Translations under genes and position numbers: made by a program
In this document: in pieces, positions 1 to 5,161 of the stretch
How positions within the stretch are numbered: position 1 is the first letter of the stretch
How the letters are laid out: each line of letters begins with the position of its first letter
NCBI GenBank assembly: GCA_003559755.1
Contig: PWKM01000324.1
Coordinates: 1 to 5,161 of the forward strand
Direction: 5' to 3'
Length of the DNA stretch: 5,161 nt
DNA from: Planctomycetota bacterium
GTDB lineage: Bacteria > Planctomycetota > PUPC01
Notes under the pieces: model-generated
Told to the model about the DNA's origin: nothing
The model's input: only the letters and a program-made list of their open reading frames with translations
Databases searched by the model: none

Positions 1-1
1 G

Positions 2-307
2 CCGACACAGGTCTGCGGGAAGTTCCTGACGTTGGCGCTGGCGGGCTTCTACTCGTACCGGGACCGAAAGTGCGCACTGCATGAGGTCACGTTCGTGCAG
101 GTCCTGAGCTCCGCCGCCCTCGACACCGAACGAACGAGGAAGCGGCTCCAGGTCGAACAAATCGCCGGGCGTCTGCAGGAGTTCTGCCGGGCCGGAGCCA
201 ACCCTATTTCTGAGTATATGCTCGTGTGGGATGTTGACCTTGATCGCGAGGCGGACCGCTTCAGGCGGGCGGTTCAAGCGGTCGGGGCGGACACAGACCC
301 GGCCTGA
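2..307 (+). CDS. 3' end of an unrecognised protein gene (5' truncated by the window)
   Basis: This frame is open from the left edge to a TGA at 305-307, giving about 101 visible residues. A TTG at 32 could serve as a start, but codons before it are also open and no Shine-Dalgarno site sits in front of it, so the gene most likely begins outside the window. Codons strongly prefer G or C in the third position, as in the clear genes of this window, which supports real coding. The visible part has a hydrophobic stretch near the start (LTLALAGFY), then a charged, probably helical region rich in Arg, Gln and Glu (ERTRKRLQVEQIAGRLQEF). The tail contains an acidic segment (VWDVDLDREADRF). There are three cysteines (codons at 14, 74 and 185) but no spacing that suggests a metal site. 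I do not recognise the family, and no function is assigned. Confidence 0.6.
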   Translation, partial: PTQVCGKFLTLALAGFYSYRDRKCALHEVTFVQVLSSAALDTERTRKRLQVEQIAGRLQEFCRAGANPISEYMLVWDVDLDREADRFRRAVQAVGADTDPA

Positions 308-335
308 CGCGCGACAGGGCGTGGCCGACGGGCCT

Positions 336-356
336 GCGCGTTTCCGAAAAACGCGC
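336..356. terminator. perfect 8-bp hairpin after the upstream gene; possible terminator without a U tract
   Basis: GCGCGTTT (336-343) is the exact reverse complement of AAACGCGC (349-356), with a 5-nt loop CCGAA. A T335-G357 wobble could extend it. It lies 28 nt after the TGA of the upstream gene and 9 nt before the -35 box of the tRNA promoter, so it is well placed to end upstream transcription. No T run follows on either strand, so it is not a classical intrinsic terminator; it could be a 3'-end-stabilising stem or a chance palindrome in GC-rich DNA. Confidence 0.3.
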
Positions 357-365
357 GCCGGCGAG

Positions 366-394
366 TTGACGCGGGCGGGCGGAGGGCGTATAAT
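366..394 (+). promoter_or_regulatory. near-consensus sigma70-type promoter of the tRNA-Phe gene
   Basis: The -35 box TTGACG (366-371) matches 5 of 6 consensus bases and the -10 box TATAAT (389-394) matches 6 of 6, with the ideal 17-nt spacer. Transcription should begin near 400-402, only about 3-5 nt before the mature tRNA 5' end at 405. The discriminator after the -10 box (CCGGCA, 395-400) is GC-rich, which in other bacteria is typical of stable-RNA promoters repressed by the stringent response; that regulation is inferred here. Confidence 0.82.
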
Positions 395-404
395 CCGGCA
401 TCTT

Positions 405-479
405 GGGCGGGTAGCTCAGAGGTAGAGCACGGCACTGAAAATGCCGGTGTCGGCGGTTCGAGTCCGCCCCTGCCCACCA
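405..479 (+). tRNA. tRNA-Phe (anticodon GAA) with encoded CCA
   Basis: A full cloverleaf can be folded by eye. The acceptor stem is GGGCGGG (405-411) with CCTGCCC (469-475), including one G-U pair (409-471). The D stem is GCTC/GAGC (414-417 and 425-428) with the 7-nt loop AGAGGTA. The anticodon stem is CGGCA/TGCCG (430-434 and 442-446) with loop CTGAAAA, so the anticodon is GAA at 437-439, which reads UUC and UUU. The variable loop is GTGTC (447-451). The T stem is GGCGG/CCGCC (452-456 and 464-468) with loop TTCGAGT. The discriminator is A476 and CCA is encoded at 477-479. It appears to be a single-gene unit with its own promoter. No convincing terminator follows in the 77 nt before the convergent peptidase gene. 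Confidence 0.96.
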
Positions 480-556
480 TCTCGCCGTATTGCCGCCCGC
501 CGGCTCTTCCGCCATCTTCCAGGTGATTGTCCTGCCCGGCCCCGCCGGAGCCCCGT

Positions 557-1342
557 TCACCGCACGTCGAAGATGCTGTCGGCCCGCCGCACGAACGTCC
601 TCGGGCCGGTCCGCTCCCCGCCGCCTTTGCCATCGACGAACGATTCGAGCTTGTATTCGGTCTTGAGCTCGAGCGGCGGCTCCACCTTGAACGGCTCGAA
701 CTCGCCGATCCGTCCGCACGCCCGCTTCGCCGCGGCCCGGATCATGTCGCGCGCCTCGGCGACCGACAGCGAGATCGCCGCGTTCCGGGAGACGCCCCAC
801 TTGGTGACGACCGTCTCGACGTTCCCGAGGAAGTCCTCGGCCTCGCGGCAGCCCTCCCGGCAGCTCGTGACCAATACGACGGGCACCCCGAGCTCGCCCG
901 AGCAGGCGGCGTCGAACCCGATCTCGCCGATCCGGCGCCCGTTCAGCCACATGTGCTGGATGCCGGCGCTGGAGTAACTGTGCGACAGGACGCCGTTGGT
1001 GACCCCGGCCATCGGATGGTAGGCGATGAGCATCACGCCGTCGTAGCTCCCGTCGAGCCCGAGGAACCGGCGCGGGCGCGGGGAGCCGAGGAGGACTTTC
1101 GCCCGCGGGTGCAGCTCGTCGTGGATCATGCAGGTCCCGCCGTTGTGGGCGTCGTTGACCAGGATGTCGGTCGCCCAGCCCTCGAGGCAGCCCTCGACCG
1201 CCGCGTTCGCCTCGCCGGTGACGATGCGGCGGACCTCCTCGTACTCATATCGGCCGAGTTCGCTCAGCTTCTTGCCCGGCACGCCCACCACACATGCCGC
1301 GCCCTCGAAATCGACGGAAATATAGATCTTGAGCTTGTTCAT
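557..1342 (-). CDS. M55 family zinc D-aminopeptidase (DppA-like)
   Basis: This 261-residue protein matches the DppA/M55 peptidase pattern along its whole length. In Bacillus subtilis, DppA is a cytoplasmic, self-compartmentalising decamer with two zinc ions that removes N-terminal D-amino acids from short peptides such as D-Ala-D-Ala. The expected residues are all present: Asp11 and Glu13 in the N-terminal SVDFEG motif, His66 in NDAH, His109 in AYHP, and Glu140 in GEIG. His121 in SHS is also in place; it is the conserved active-site histidine of the family. There is no signal peptide, so it should act in the cytoplasm. The ATG at 1340-1342 is preceded by AGAGGAG (1349-1355) with 6-nt spacing, and the stop is TGA at 557-559. 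B. subtilis dppA lies in a dipeptide-transporter operon, but no transporter gene is adjacent here, so the substrate is uncertain. Family assignment is firm; the physiological role (cell-wall peptide recycling or D-peptide use) is inferred. Confidence 0.93.
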   Translation of the reverse strand: MNKLKIYISVDFEGAACVVGVPGKKLSELGRYEYEEVRRIVTGEANAAVEGCLEGWATDILVNDAHNGGTCMIHDELHPRAKVLLGSPRPRRFLGLDGSYDGVMLIAYHPMAGVTNGVLSHSYSSAGIQHMWLNGRRIGEIGFDAACSGELGVPVVLVTSCREGCREAEDFLGNVETVVTKWGVSRNAAISLSVAEARDMIRAAAKRACGRIGEFEPFKVEPPLELKTEYKLESFVDGKGGGERTGPRTFVRRADSIFDVR

Positions 1343-1376
1343 ACAGGTCTCCTCTGGCCGGTAACGTAGTACGGGG

Positions 1377-1406
1377 ACTCTACCGGTGCGCCCGCACGTC
1401 TGTCAA
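1377..1406 (-). promoter_or_regulatory. predicted sigma70-type promoter of the M55 peptidase gene
   Basis: On the minus strand, TTGACA (1406-1401) matches the -35 consensus exactly, and TAGAGT (1382-1377) matches 4 of 6 bases of the -10 consensus, with an 18-nt spacer. Initiation would be near 1370, giving a leader of about 27 nt that contains the Shine-Dalgarno site at 1349-1355. The spacer carries a small inverted repeat (1386-1397). Confidence 0.55.
1386..1397. repeat. short inverted repeat inside the peptidase promoter spacer
   Basis: GTGCG (1386-1390) and CGCAC (1393-1397) are reverse complements separated by CC. The element lies entirely between the predicted -35 and -10 boxes of the peptidase promoter, where a bound repressor or a MerR-type activator would act. 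The arms are only 5 bp and the region is GC-rich, so chance is a real possibility. Confidence 0.3.
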
Positions 1407-1417
1407 GGGCTTCGCCC
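1407..1417. repeat. short inverted repeat abutting the peptidase -35 box
   Basis: GGGC (1407-1410) and GCCC (1414-1417) are reverse complements with a TTC loop. The element directly touches the upstream edge of the TTGACA -35 box on the minus strand. The arms are 4 bp, so it is weak on its own; it is listed because it sits next to a second inverted repeat in the same promoter. Confidence 0.2.
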
Positions 1418-1437
1418 GCGCGTTTCATTGTGATTTG

Positions 1438-1466
1438 TTTGCGTCCGGTCCGACCTCGACTATAAT
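1438..1466 (+). promoter_or_regulatory. predicted promoter of the aldo/keto reductase gene
   Basis: A perfect -10 hexamer TATAAT is at 1461-1466. The -35 region is poor: TTTGCG (1438-1443, 17-nt spacer) or TTGCGT (1439-1444, 16-nt spacer), each matching 3 of 6 bases. Initiation near 1473 would leave a leader of about 37 nt with the ribosome site AGGAG (1500-1504). A strong -10 with a weak -35 often means help from an activator, but that is inference. Confidence 0.55.
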
Positions 1467-1509
1467 GACGTAGCGGTTTTTACTGATACGACTCGGTTCA
1501 GGAGTTTCT

Positions 1510-2625
1510 ATGGAGTATTCGCAGTACGGCAAGGTTGGGCCGATGGTGTCGCGGCTGGGCTTCGGCGTGATGCGCCTGCCGCCGACCAAAGGCGGCGGCT
1601 GGGGCACCGTCCATTTTCGGAAGTCGTCCCGCATCATCCGGCACGCGCTCGATGCGGGGGTCAACTTCCTCGACAGCCACCACGACTACCACGAGGGGCT
1701 GAGCGAGGAGGCGATCGGGAAAGCGCTCAAGGGCTGGAAGGGCGGCCGGGTGTACATCCAGACCAAGACGCCCATGTATCGGCCCGAGCCGCTCTCCTAT
1801 TTCAAAAAGCGGCTGGAGGAGGCGCTGGAGAAGACCGGCGTCTGCCCCATCGACTACCTGTTCTTCCACTCGCTGCGGAAGAAATCGTTCGAGGAGCGGG
1901 GCGAGCTGTTCTTCAAGCTGACCGACTGGGCGGCGAACCGGGGCTACATCCGGTTCCGCGGGTTCTCCTCGCACGACAGCCCGGAGAACGTCCGGGCGTT
2001 CATCGACACCGGCGAGTTCGACGCCATGCTGTTGAGCTATAACTGGCAGAAGCCGACGATGCAGGAGACGATCGCCTACGGGGCGGACCGCGGGATGGGC
2101 GTCTCGGTCATGAACCCGCTCGGCGGCGGCTCGCTCGCTGTCGATACCCCGCCCATCCTCCGGCTGCTGCCCGGGGCCGAAACCGGGGCCGAGGTCGCCC
2201 TCCGGTACGTGCTCGGAACGCCGGGGGTGACCGTCGCTCTCTCCGGTCTGAACACCCTCCGGCACGTGGACGAGAACGCGGCGATCGCGTCGATGCGGAA
2301 CCCGATGACGACCCGGCAGTGGCGGACGTTCCAGCATCGGCTGGAGTCGATCCGGCAGAAGGCCGACGCCGTCTGCACCCATTGCGGATACTGCATGCCC
2401 TGTCCCGAAGGGGTCGATATCCCACAGAACTTCCTGCTGTTCAATCGGGCGACGTTCTTCGGGATGACCGAGTTCGCCCGGTCGGGCTTTCGCAAGCTCC
2501 GGGAGCATAAGGACGGTGACAAATCGGCGTTCGCCTGCAAGAAGTGCGGGGCGTGTGTGCCCAAGTGCCCCAACGAGGTTGATATCCCCGAGCAGCTCGA
2601 ACAGGTCGCCGACCTGCTGTCGTGA
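1510..2625 (+). CDS. aldo/keto reductase with C-terminal two-cluster ferredoxin-like domain
   Basis: This 371-residue protein has an N-terminal aldo/keto reductase TIM barrel (about residues 1-265) followed by an iron-sulfur domain (about 280-371). The opening MEYSQYGKVGPMVSRLGFG is typical of the family. The catalytic tetrad is visible as Asp55, Tyr60, Lys86 (QTKTP) and His120 (FFHSL), so carbonyl reduction or alcohol oxidation with NAD(P)H is expected. The tail holds CX2CX2CX2CP at Cys289, 292, 295 and 298, then CX2CX2CX3CP at Cys343, 346, 349 and 353, which should bind two [4Fe-4S] clusters. This spacing is normal for ferredoxin-linked members of the family. The clusters suggest electron exchange with ferredoxin or another one-electron carrier in the cytoplasm; the substrate cannot be read from the sequence. 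ATG at 1510 is preceded by AGGAG (1500-1504) with 5-nt spacing, which supports this start. The gene diverges from the M55 peptidase gene and lies 98 nt before the propeller-protein gene. Confidence 0.93.
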   Translation: MEYSQYGKVGPMVSRLGFGVMRLPPTKGGGWGTVHFRKSSRIIRHALDAGVNFLDSHHDYHEGLSEEAIGKALKGWKGGRVYIQTKTPMYRPEPLSYFKKRLEEALEKTGVCPIDYLFFHSLRKKSFEERGELFFKLTDWAANRGYIRFRGFSSHDSPENVRAFIDTGEFDAMLLSYNWQKPTMQETIAYGADRGMGVSVMNPLGGGSLAVDTPPILRLLPGAETGAEVALRYVLGTPGVTVALSGLNTLRHVDENAAIASMRNPMTTRQWRTFQHRLESIRQKADAVCTHCGYCMPCPEGVDIPQNFLLFNRATFFGMTEFARSGFRKLREHKDGDKSAFACKKCGACVPKCPNEVDIPEQLEQVADLLS

Positions 2626-2711
2626 GGCATGACATGGGCTTTTTGGGTTGTATCTTGCCGGAGAAACGGTACCATTAAGCTCGTTTGTGGTTGGCCCGGC
2701 TGAGTAATTTG

Positions 2712-2718
2712 GGAGGAG
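2712..2718 (+). promoter_or_regulatory. strong Shine-Dalgarno site that selects the propeller-protein start
   Basis: GGAGGAG is the strongest ribosome-binding match in the window. Two in-frame starts follow back to back: GTG at 2721 and ATG at 2724. Spacing is 2 nt to the GTG and 5 nt to the ATG. The ATG matches the 5-6 nt spacing seen for the other two complete genes and is preferred. Confidence 0.75.
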
Positions 2719-2723
2719 TTGTG

Positions 2724-5161
2724 ATGATCGCAAGGACTGTCGGCGCCGTGGTTCTGGTCGTTCTCGTCTGTGCCGGTTGCAGCATGGCCGGCGACGTAAC
2801 CTTCACCGCACCGCCCAGGGCAACCGCGTTCGAGGGCGGCGCCCGCATCACCTTCGCGATGAGCGAGCCGACCGACGTCGAGGTGGCGATCCTCGATGCC
2901 GACGGGGATGTGGTGCGCCATCTCGCGGCGGGACAGCTCGGGCCGAACGCGCCCGAACCGCTCCAGAAGAACTCGCTGGCCCAGACGCTCCTCTGGGACG
3001 GGCGCGACAACCGCGGCCGACCGGCCGAGGGCGGCCCCTTCCAGGTACGTGTCCGGGCAGGACTCGATGTCGAGTATGCCGGTCACGCACCGGGCAGCGA
3101 GACCACCCCCAACGACATCACCAACGTGATCGGGCTGGCCGCCGGCCCGGACGGGCGGACATACGTGCTCACCGAGCGCTGGACCCGGGGACACTGGCGG
3201 CACACCAGCGTGCATGTGTTCCGGCGGGACGGCGATTACGAGCAGACGATCAAGCCGTTCCCGTCGAGCTTGCCCGCCGAACGGGTCGCCGGGCTCACCC
3301 CGTTTACCAGCGAAGACGGCCGCCCCCTGCCCACGATCTATCGCGTCATATCGATGAGCTATTACCCCTACGAGGACCTGGCTCAGCACATGACCGTCGG
3401 GCCGGACGGCAATCTCCACCTGGCGGTCCGCCGTGCCGCATACGTCGGCGGCTCTCACCGGGTCCTGGCGACCAACAAGTGGCTGGCGAGCATCGCCCCC
3501 GACGGCGGGCTGGCCTACGAGCAGTACGCGGGCGACGATCCCATCGCCACCACGGGAGTGGGCGGTGATATTCACCTCGCGACCGCGTCGGACGGCAACA
3601 GCGTGTTCGCACTGGGACTCGCCGGACGGACCAACCCGCCCGTGGTCTATCGAGTCGCACTGCCCGACCGGGACGAGGCGACCGTGTTCTTCGGCAGCCC
3701 GGATGAGACCGGGGACGGCCAGGCCCGCCTGAACGAACCGCGCGGGCTGGCCACCGACGGCCGGGGCCGAGTGTACATCGCTGACTCCGGCAACAACCGG
3801 GTCGTGGTCGTCAACGAGGAAGACGGGCAATATGTCCGCTCATTCGAGGTCCCCGGACCGCGCTGGGTCGGCGTCGAGCCCGACCGGAACGCCGTGTACG
3901 TCGCCAGCGGCAATCATGTCGTCCAGTTCACTCTCACCGACGACGGTGCCGCCGAGACCGCTCGGCTGGCCCTGCCCGACCCGACCGACCGGACGCGATG
4001 GTCGTTCGCCCTCGACACCTCGGCCGAACCGGCCGTCCTGTGGGTCGGCCGCAACCGCGACTTCGGCGAAGCCCCCCTGCTCCGCTGCGAGGTCGGGCCC
4101 GACGGGTTCTCGGATCTGGAACAGCCCGACTATCGGCCGTCGCGAAACTACTGGAACGTGGCGGAAGGCCAGGACGGCCGCACCGTCGCCTACAAGGTGG
4201 GGTGGCACATCCTCCGCATCCACGACGAAGAGACCGGCGAGGTCCGAGACGTGCGCCCGCAGGGCTCGCACGGCCAGACCTATCGCCTCGGCCCGAACAA
4301 CCAGATATACGGGATGGACCACTGGCGGTGGGGCGTTCGGCGCTGGAACAAGGACGGCGAGCCGATGCCCTTCCCCGCGACCATGAACCTCGAGGAGCGC
4401 CAGGCCCGGGGACGGCTTCCCAACCGGCCCTCCGGGACCACCAGTTGGGAGCGTGATTTCGACGTGGACCTCGAAGGGAACGTCTACGTCAAACATCGCG
4501 GCGAGGTGTACCACGGCCGCAAACGAGTGGACGTGTACGACCCGGACGGCAATTTCATCCGCACCGCAATCTATGTGGTGAGCGACGGAGCCATCGGCCC
4601 CCAGGTCGATCCCGCCGGCAACATCTACATCGCCGATATCGTCAAGCCGCCCGGCCAGCCCATCCCCGAGTTCTTCGAGGGACGGCTCCCCTCGGCACTC
4701 ATCGAGGTCGATCAGGACCCGGCCCAGCAGTACCGCTGGATGTACGGCAGCGTGATGAAGTTCGGGCCGGAAGGCGGAGCCATCTGGTTCCCCGTCCCGA
4801 ACGAAACGTTTCGCTACGCCTTCGAGGGCGAGCCGGACCTGCCCGAGGACCAGCCCCGGGCCGAGTTCGAGACGGTGTACGCCCGGCGCTCGGTCATCGA
4901 CTCGGGCGAGCTCCAGGGAGCCCTGTGGACGCGCTACGGCGTCTCGTACATCCTCGACATGATCCCGAGCCACAACATGCGATGCCATTGCACGGCGACC
5001 GAGTTCAAGGTCGATCCCTACGGAAGGGTGTTCTACACCGACCAGGGCCGCTTCCGCATCGTCGTGCTCGATACGAACGGGAACGAGCTGCTCACCTTCG
5101 GACAGTACGGGAACCAGGACAGCCGCGGGCCGGACAGCTACGTGCTGGACCCGGAGACCGA
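2724..5161 (+). CDS. large exported NHL/beta-propeller protein with N-terminal FlgD-like Ig domain (3' truncated by the window)
   Basis: The frame stays open for 812 codons to the right edge, so the protein is incomplete. Residues 1-22 form a signal peptide: Arg4, a hydrophobic core (VGAVVLVVLV), then CAGCSMAG. Cleavage could be lipoprotein-type before Cys19, although Cys16 is unusual at lipobox -3, or signal-peptidase-I type after SMA22. Residues about 25-112 resemble a FlgD-like Ig domain, with a paired-strand segment (VEVAILDADGDVVRHL) and the signature WDGRDNRG at Trp91-Gly98. Propeller-like blades follow, each with a DxxGxxY-type core: about 136-150 (PDGRTYVL), 222-235 (PDGNLHLAV), and 336-365, a clear NHL repeat (LNEPRGLATDGRGRVYIAD, then SGNNRV). 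Further blades are near 579-590 and 628-638 (DPAGNIYIAD). Near the visible end are MRCHC (Cys754, His755, Cys756), a last blade (DPYGRVFYTD), and FGQYGNQDS at 792-800. Only three cysteines follow the signal region. It probably acts outside the cytoplasm; its ligand or enzymatic role is unknown. A weak TTGTAT (2648-2653), 16-nt, TACCAT (2670-2675) promoter may precede it. Confidence 0.88.
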   Translation, partial: MIARTVGAVVLVVLVCAGCSMAGDVTFTAPPRATAFEGGARITFAMSEPTDVEVAILDADGDVVRHLAAGQLGPNAPEPLQKNSLAQTLLWDGRDNRGRPAEGGPFQVRVRAGLDVEYAGHAPGSETTPNDITNVIGLAAGPDGRTYVLTERWTRGHWRHTSVHVFRRDGDYEQTIKPFPSSLPAERVAGLTPFTSEDGRPLPTIYRVISMSYYPYEDLAQHMTVGPDGNLHLAVRRAAYVGGSHRVLATNKWLASIAPDGGLAYEQYAGDDPIATTGVGGDIHLATASDGNSVFALGLAGRTNPPVVYRVALPDRDEATVFFGSPDETGDGQARLNEPRGLATDGRGRVYIADSGNNRVVVVNEEDGQYVRSFEVPGPRWVGVEPDRNAVYVASGNHVVQFTLTDDGAAETARLALPDPTDRTRWSFALDTSAEPAVLWVGRNRDFGEAPLLRCEVGPDGFSDLEQPDYRPSRNYWNVAEGQDGRTVAYKVGWHILRIHDEETGEVRDVRPQGSHGQTYRLGPNNQIYGMDHWRWGVRRWNKDGEPMPFPATMNLEERQARGRLPNRPSGTTSWERDFDVDLEGNVYVKHRGEVYHGRKRVDVYDPDGNFIRTAIYVVSDGAIGPQVDPAGNIYIADIVKPPGQPIPEFFEGRLPSALIEVDQDPAQQYRWMYGSVMKFGPEGGAIWFPVPNETFRYAFEGEPDLPEDQPRAEFETVYARRSVIDSGELQGALWTRYGVSYILDMIPSHNMRCHCTATEFKVDPYGRVFYTDQGRFRIVVLDTNGNELLTFGQYGNQDSRGPDSYVLDPET

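Noticed and set aside
480..556. GC-rich stems such as CCGGC-CCC-GCCGG (536-548) as a terminator for the tRNA or the peptidase gene
   Set aside because: Stems are only 4-5 bp and no T run follows on either strand, so termination cannot be supported.
274..633. Minus-strand reading frame across the tRNA encoding GGLEPPTPAFS-like sequence
   Set aside because: This peptide is the familiar artefact of translating the antisense strand of a tRNA-Phe gene (its GLEPPTPAFS comes from the T arm and anticodon arm). It also overlaps the end of the peptidase gene in the wrong frame.
261..950. 229-codon minus-strand frame over the tRNA and the 3' part of the peptidase gene
   Set aside because: It is Arg/Gly-rich, crosses the tRNA, and lies on the same strand as the M55 gene but in another frame, while the M55 frame has all family motifs. 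GC-rich DNA produces such long shadow frames.
527..1369. 280-codon plus-strand frame opposite the peptidase gene
   Set aside because: It is almost exactly antisense to the M55 gene and has Asp/Arg/Ala-biased composition with no recognisable domain.
2602..2644. CAGGTC/GACCTG hairpin (2602-2616) followed later by TTTTT (2640-2644) as a reductase terminator
   Set aside because: The stem is inside the coding sequence and the T run begins more than 20 nt after it, too far for an intrinsic terminator.
2648..2675. TTGTAT and TACCAT as a dedicated promoter for the propeller gene
   Set aside because: The boxes match only 3 of 6 and 4 of 6 consensus bases with a 16-nt spacer, a level common by chance; it is mentioned with the gene but not listed as a feature.
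1498..2733. 411-codon minus-strand frame opposite the aldo/keto reductase
   Set aside because: It is antisense to a gene with an intact catalytic tetrad and eight cluster cysteines; its composition is typical of a GC-driven shadow.
2076..3830. 584-codon minus-strand frame spanning the reductase end, the intergenic gap and the propeller gene start
   Set aside because: Its length is tempting, but it runs antisense through two supported genes and an intergenic region and shows no coherent domain.
3840..4988. 382-codon minus-strand frame inside the propeller gene
   Set aside because: The plus strand here encodes recognisable propeller blades in one unbroken frame; the minus frame is low-complexity Val/Asp/Gly/Arg sequence expected from the complement.
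4971..4991. Cys-His-Cys motif as a c-type heme site
   Set aside because: A heme c site needs CXXCH; the sequence here is RCHC with no histidine after the second cysteine.

Overview
The window is GC-rich with strong G/C preference at third codon positions. It shows four protein-coding genes and one tRNA gene, and nothing resembling a mobile element, CRISPR array or defence cassette. The gene mix is a DppA-like M55 peptidase, an aldo/keto reductase fused to a ferredoxin domain, and a very large exported NHL/beta-propeller protein with a FlgD-like Ig domain. It suggests a GC-rich, probably anaerobic or facultative environmental bacterium. Planctomycetota or a related phylum is my best guess from memory of where such propeller proteins are common, but this is an inference and weakly held.

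Layout, left to right. (1) Positions 2-307, plus strand: the 3' end of an unrecognised gene. (2) 308-479: a perfect 8-bp hairpin, then a near-consensus sigma70-type promoter (TTGACG, 17 nt, TATAAT) driving a complete tRNA-Phe(GAA) gene with an encoded CCA. (3) 557-1342, minus strand: an M55 (DppA-like) zinc D-aminopeptidase with all expected metal ligands, converging on the tRNA. (4) 1343-1509: a compact divergent control region with one promoter for the peptidase and one for the next gene, plus two small inverted repeats around the peptidase -35 box. (5) 1510-2625, plus strand: an aldo/keto reductase with an intact catalytic tetrad and a C-terminal domain carrying two four-cysteine iron-sulfur motifs. 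(6) 2724 to the right edge, plus strand: a single open frame of at least 812 codons. It encodes an exported protein with a signal peptide, a FlgD-like Ig domain, several NHL-like beta-propeller blades and a Cys-His-Cys motif near the visible end. It is cut off by the window.

The genes do not form an obvious pathway. The peptidase would hydrolyse D-amino-acid-containing peptides in the cytoplasm, the reductase would carry out an NAD(P)H- or ferredoxin-linked carbonyl redox step, and the propeller protein would work outside the cytoplasm. The reductase and the propeller gene share orientation with a 98-nt gap, so they may or may not be co-transcribed. The part of the window with least prior description is the propeller protein; the other genes belong to recognisable families.
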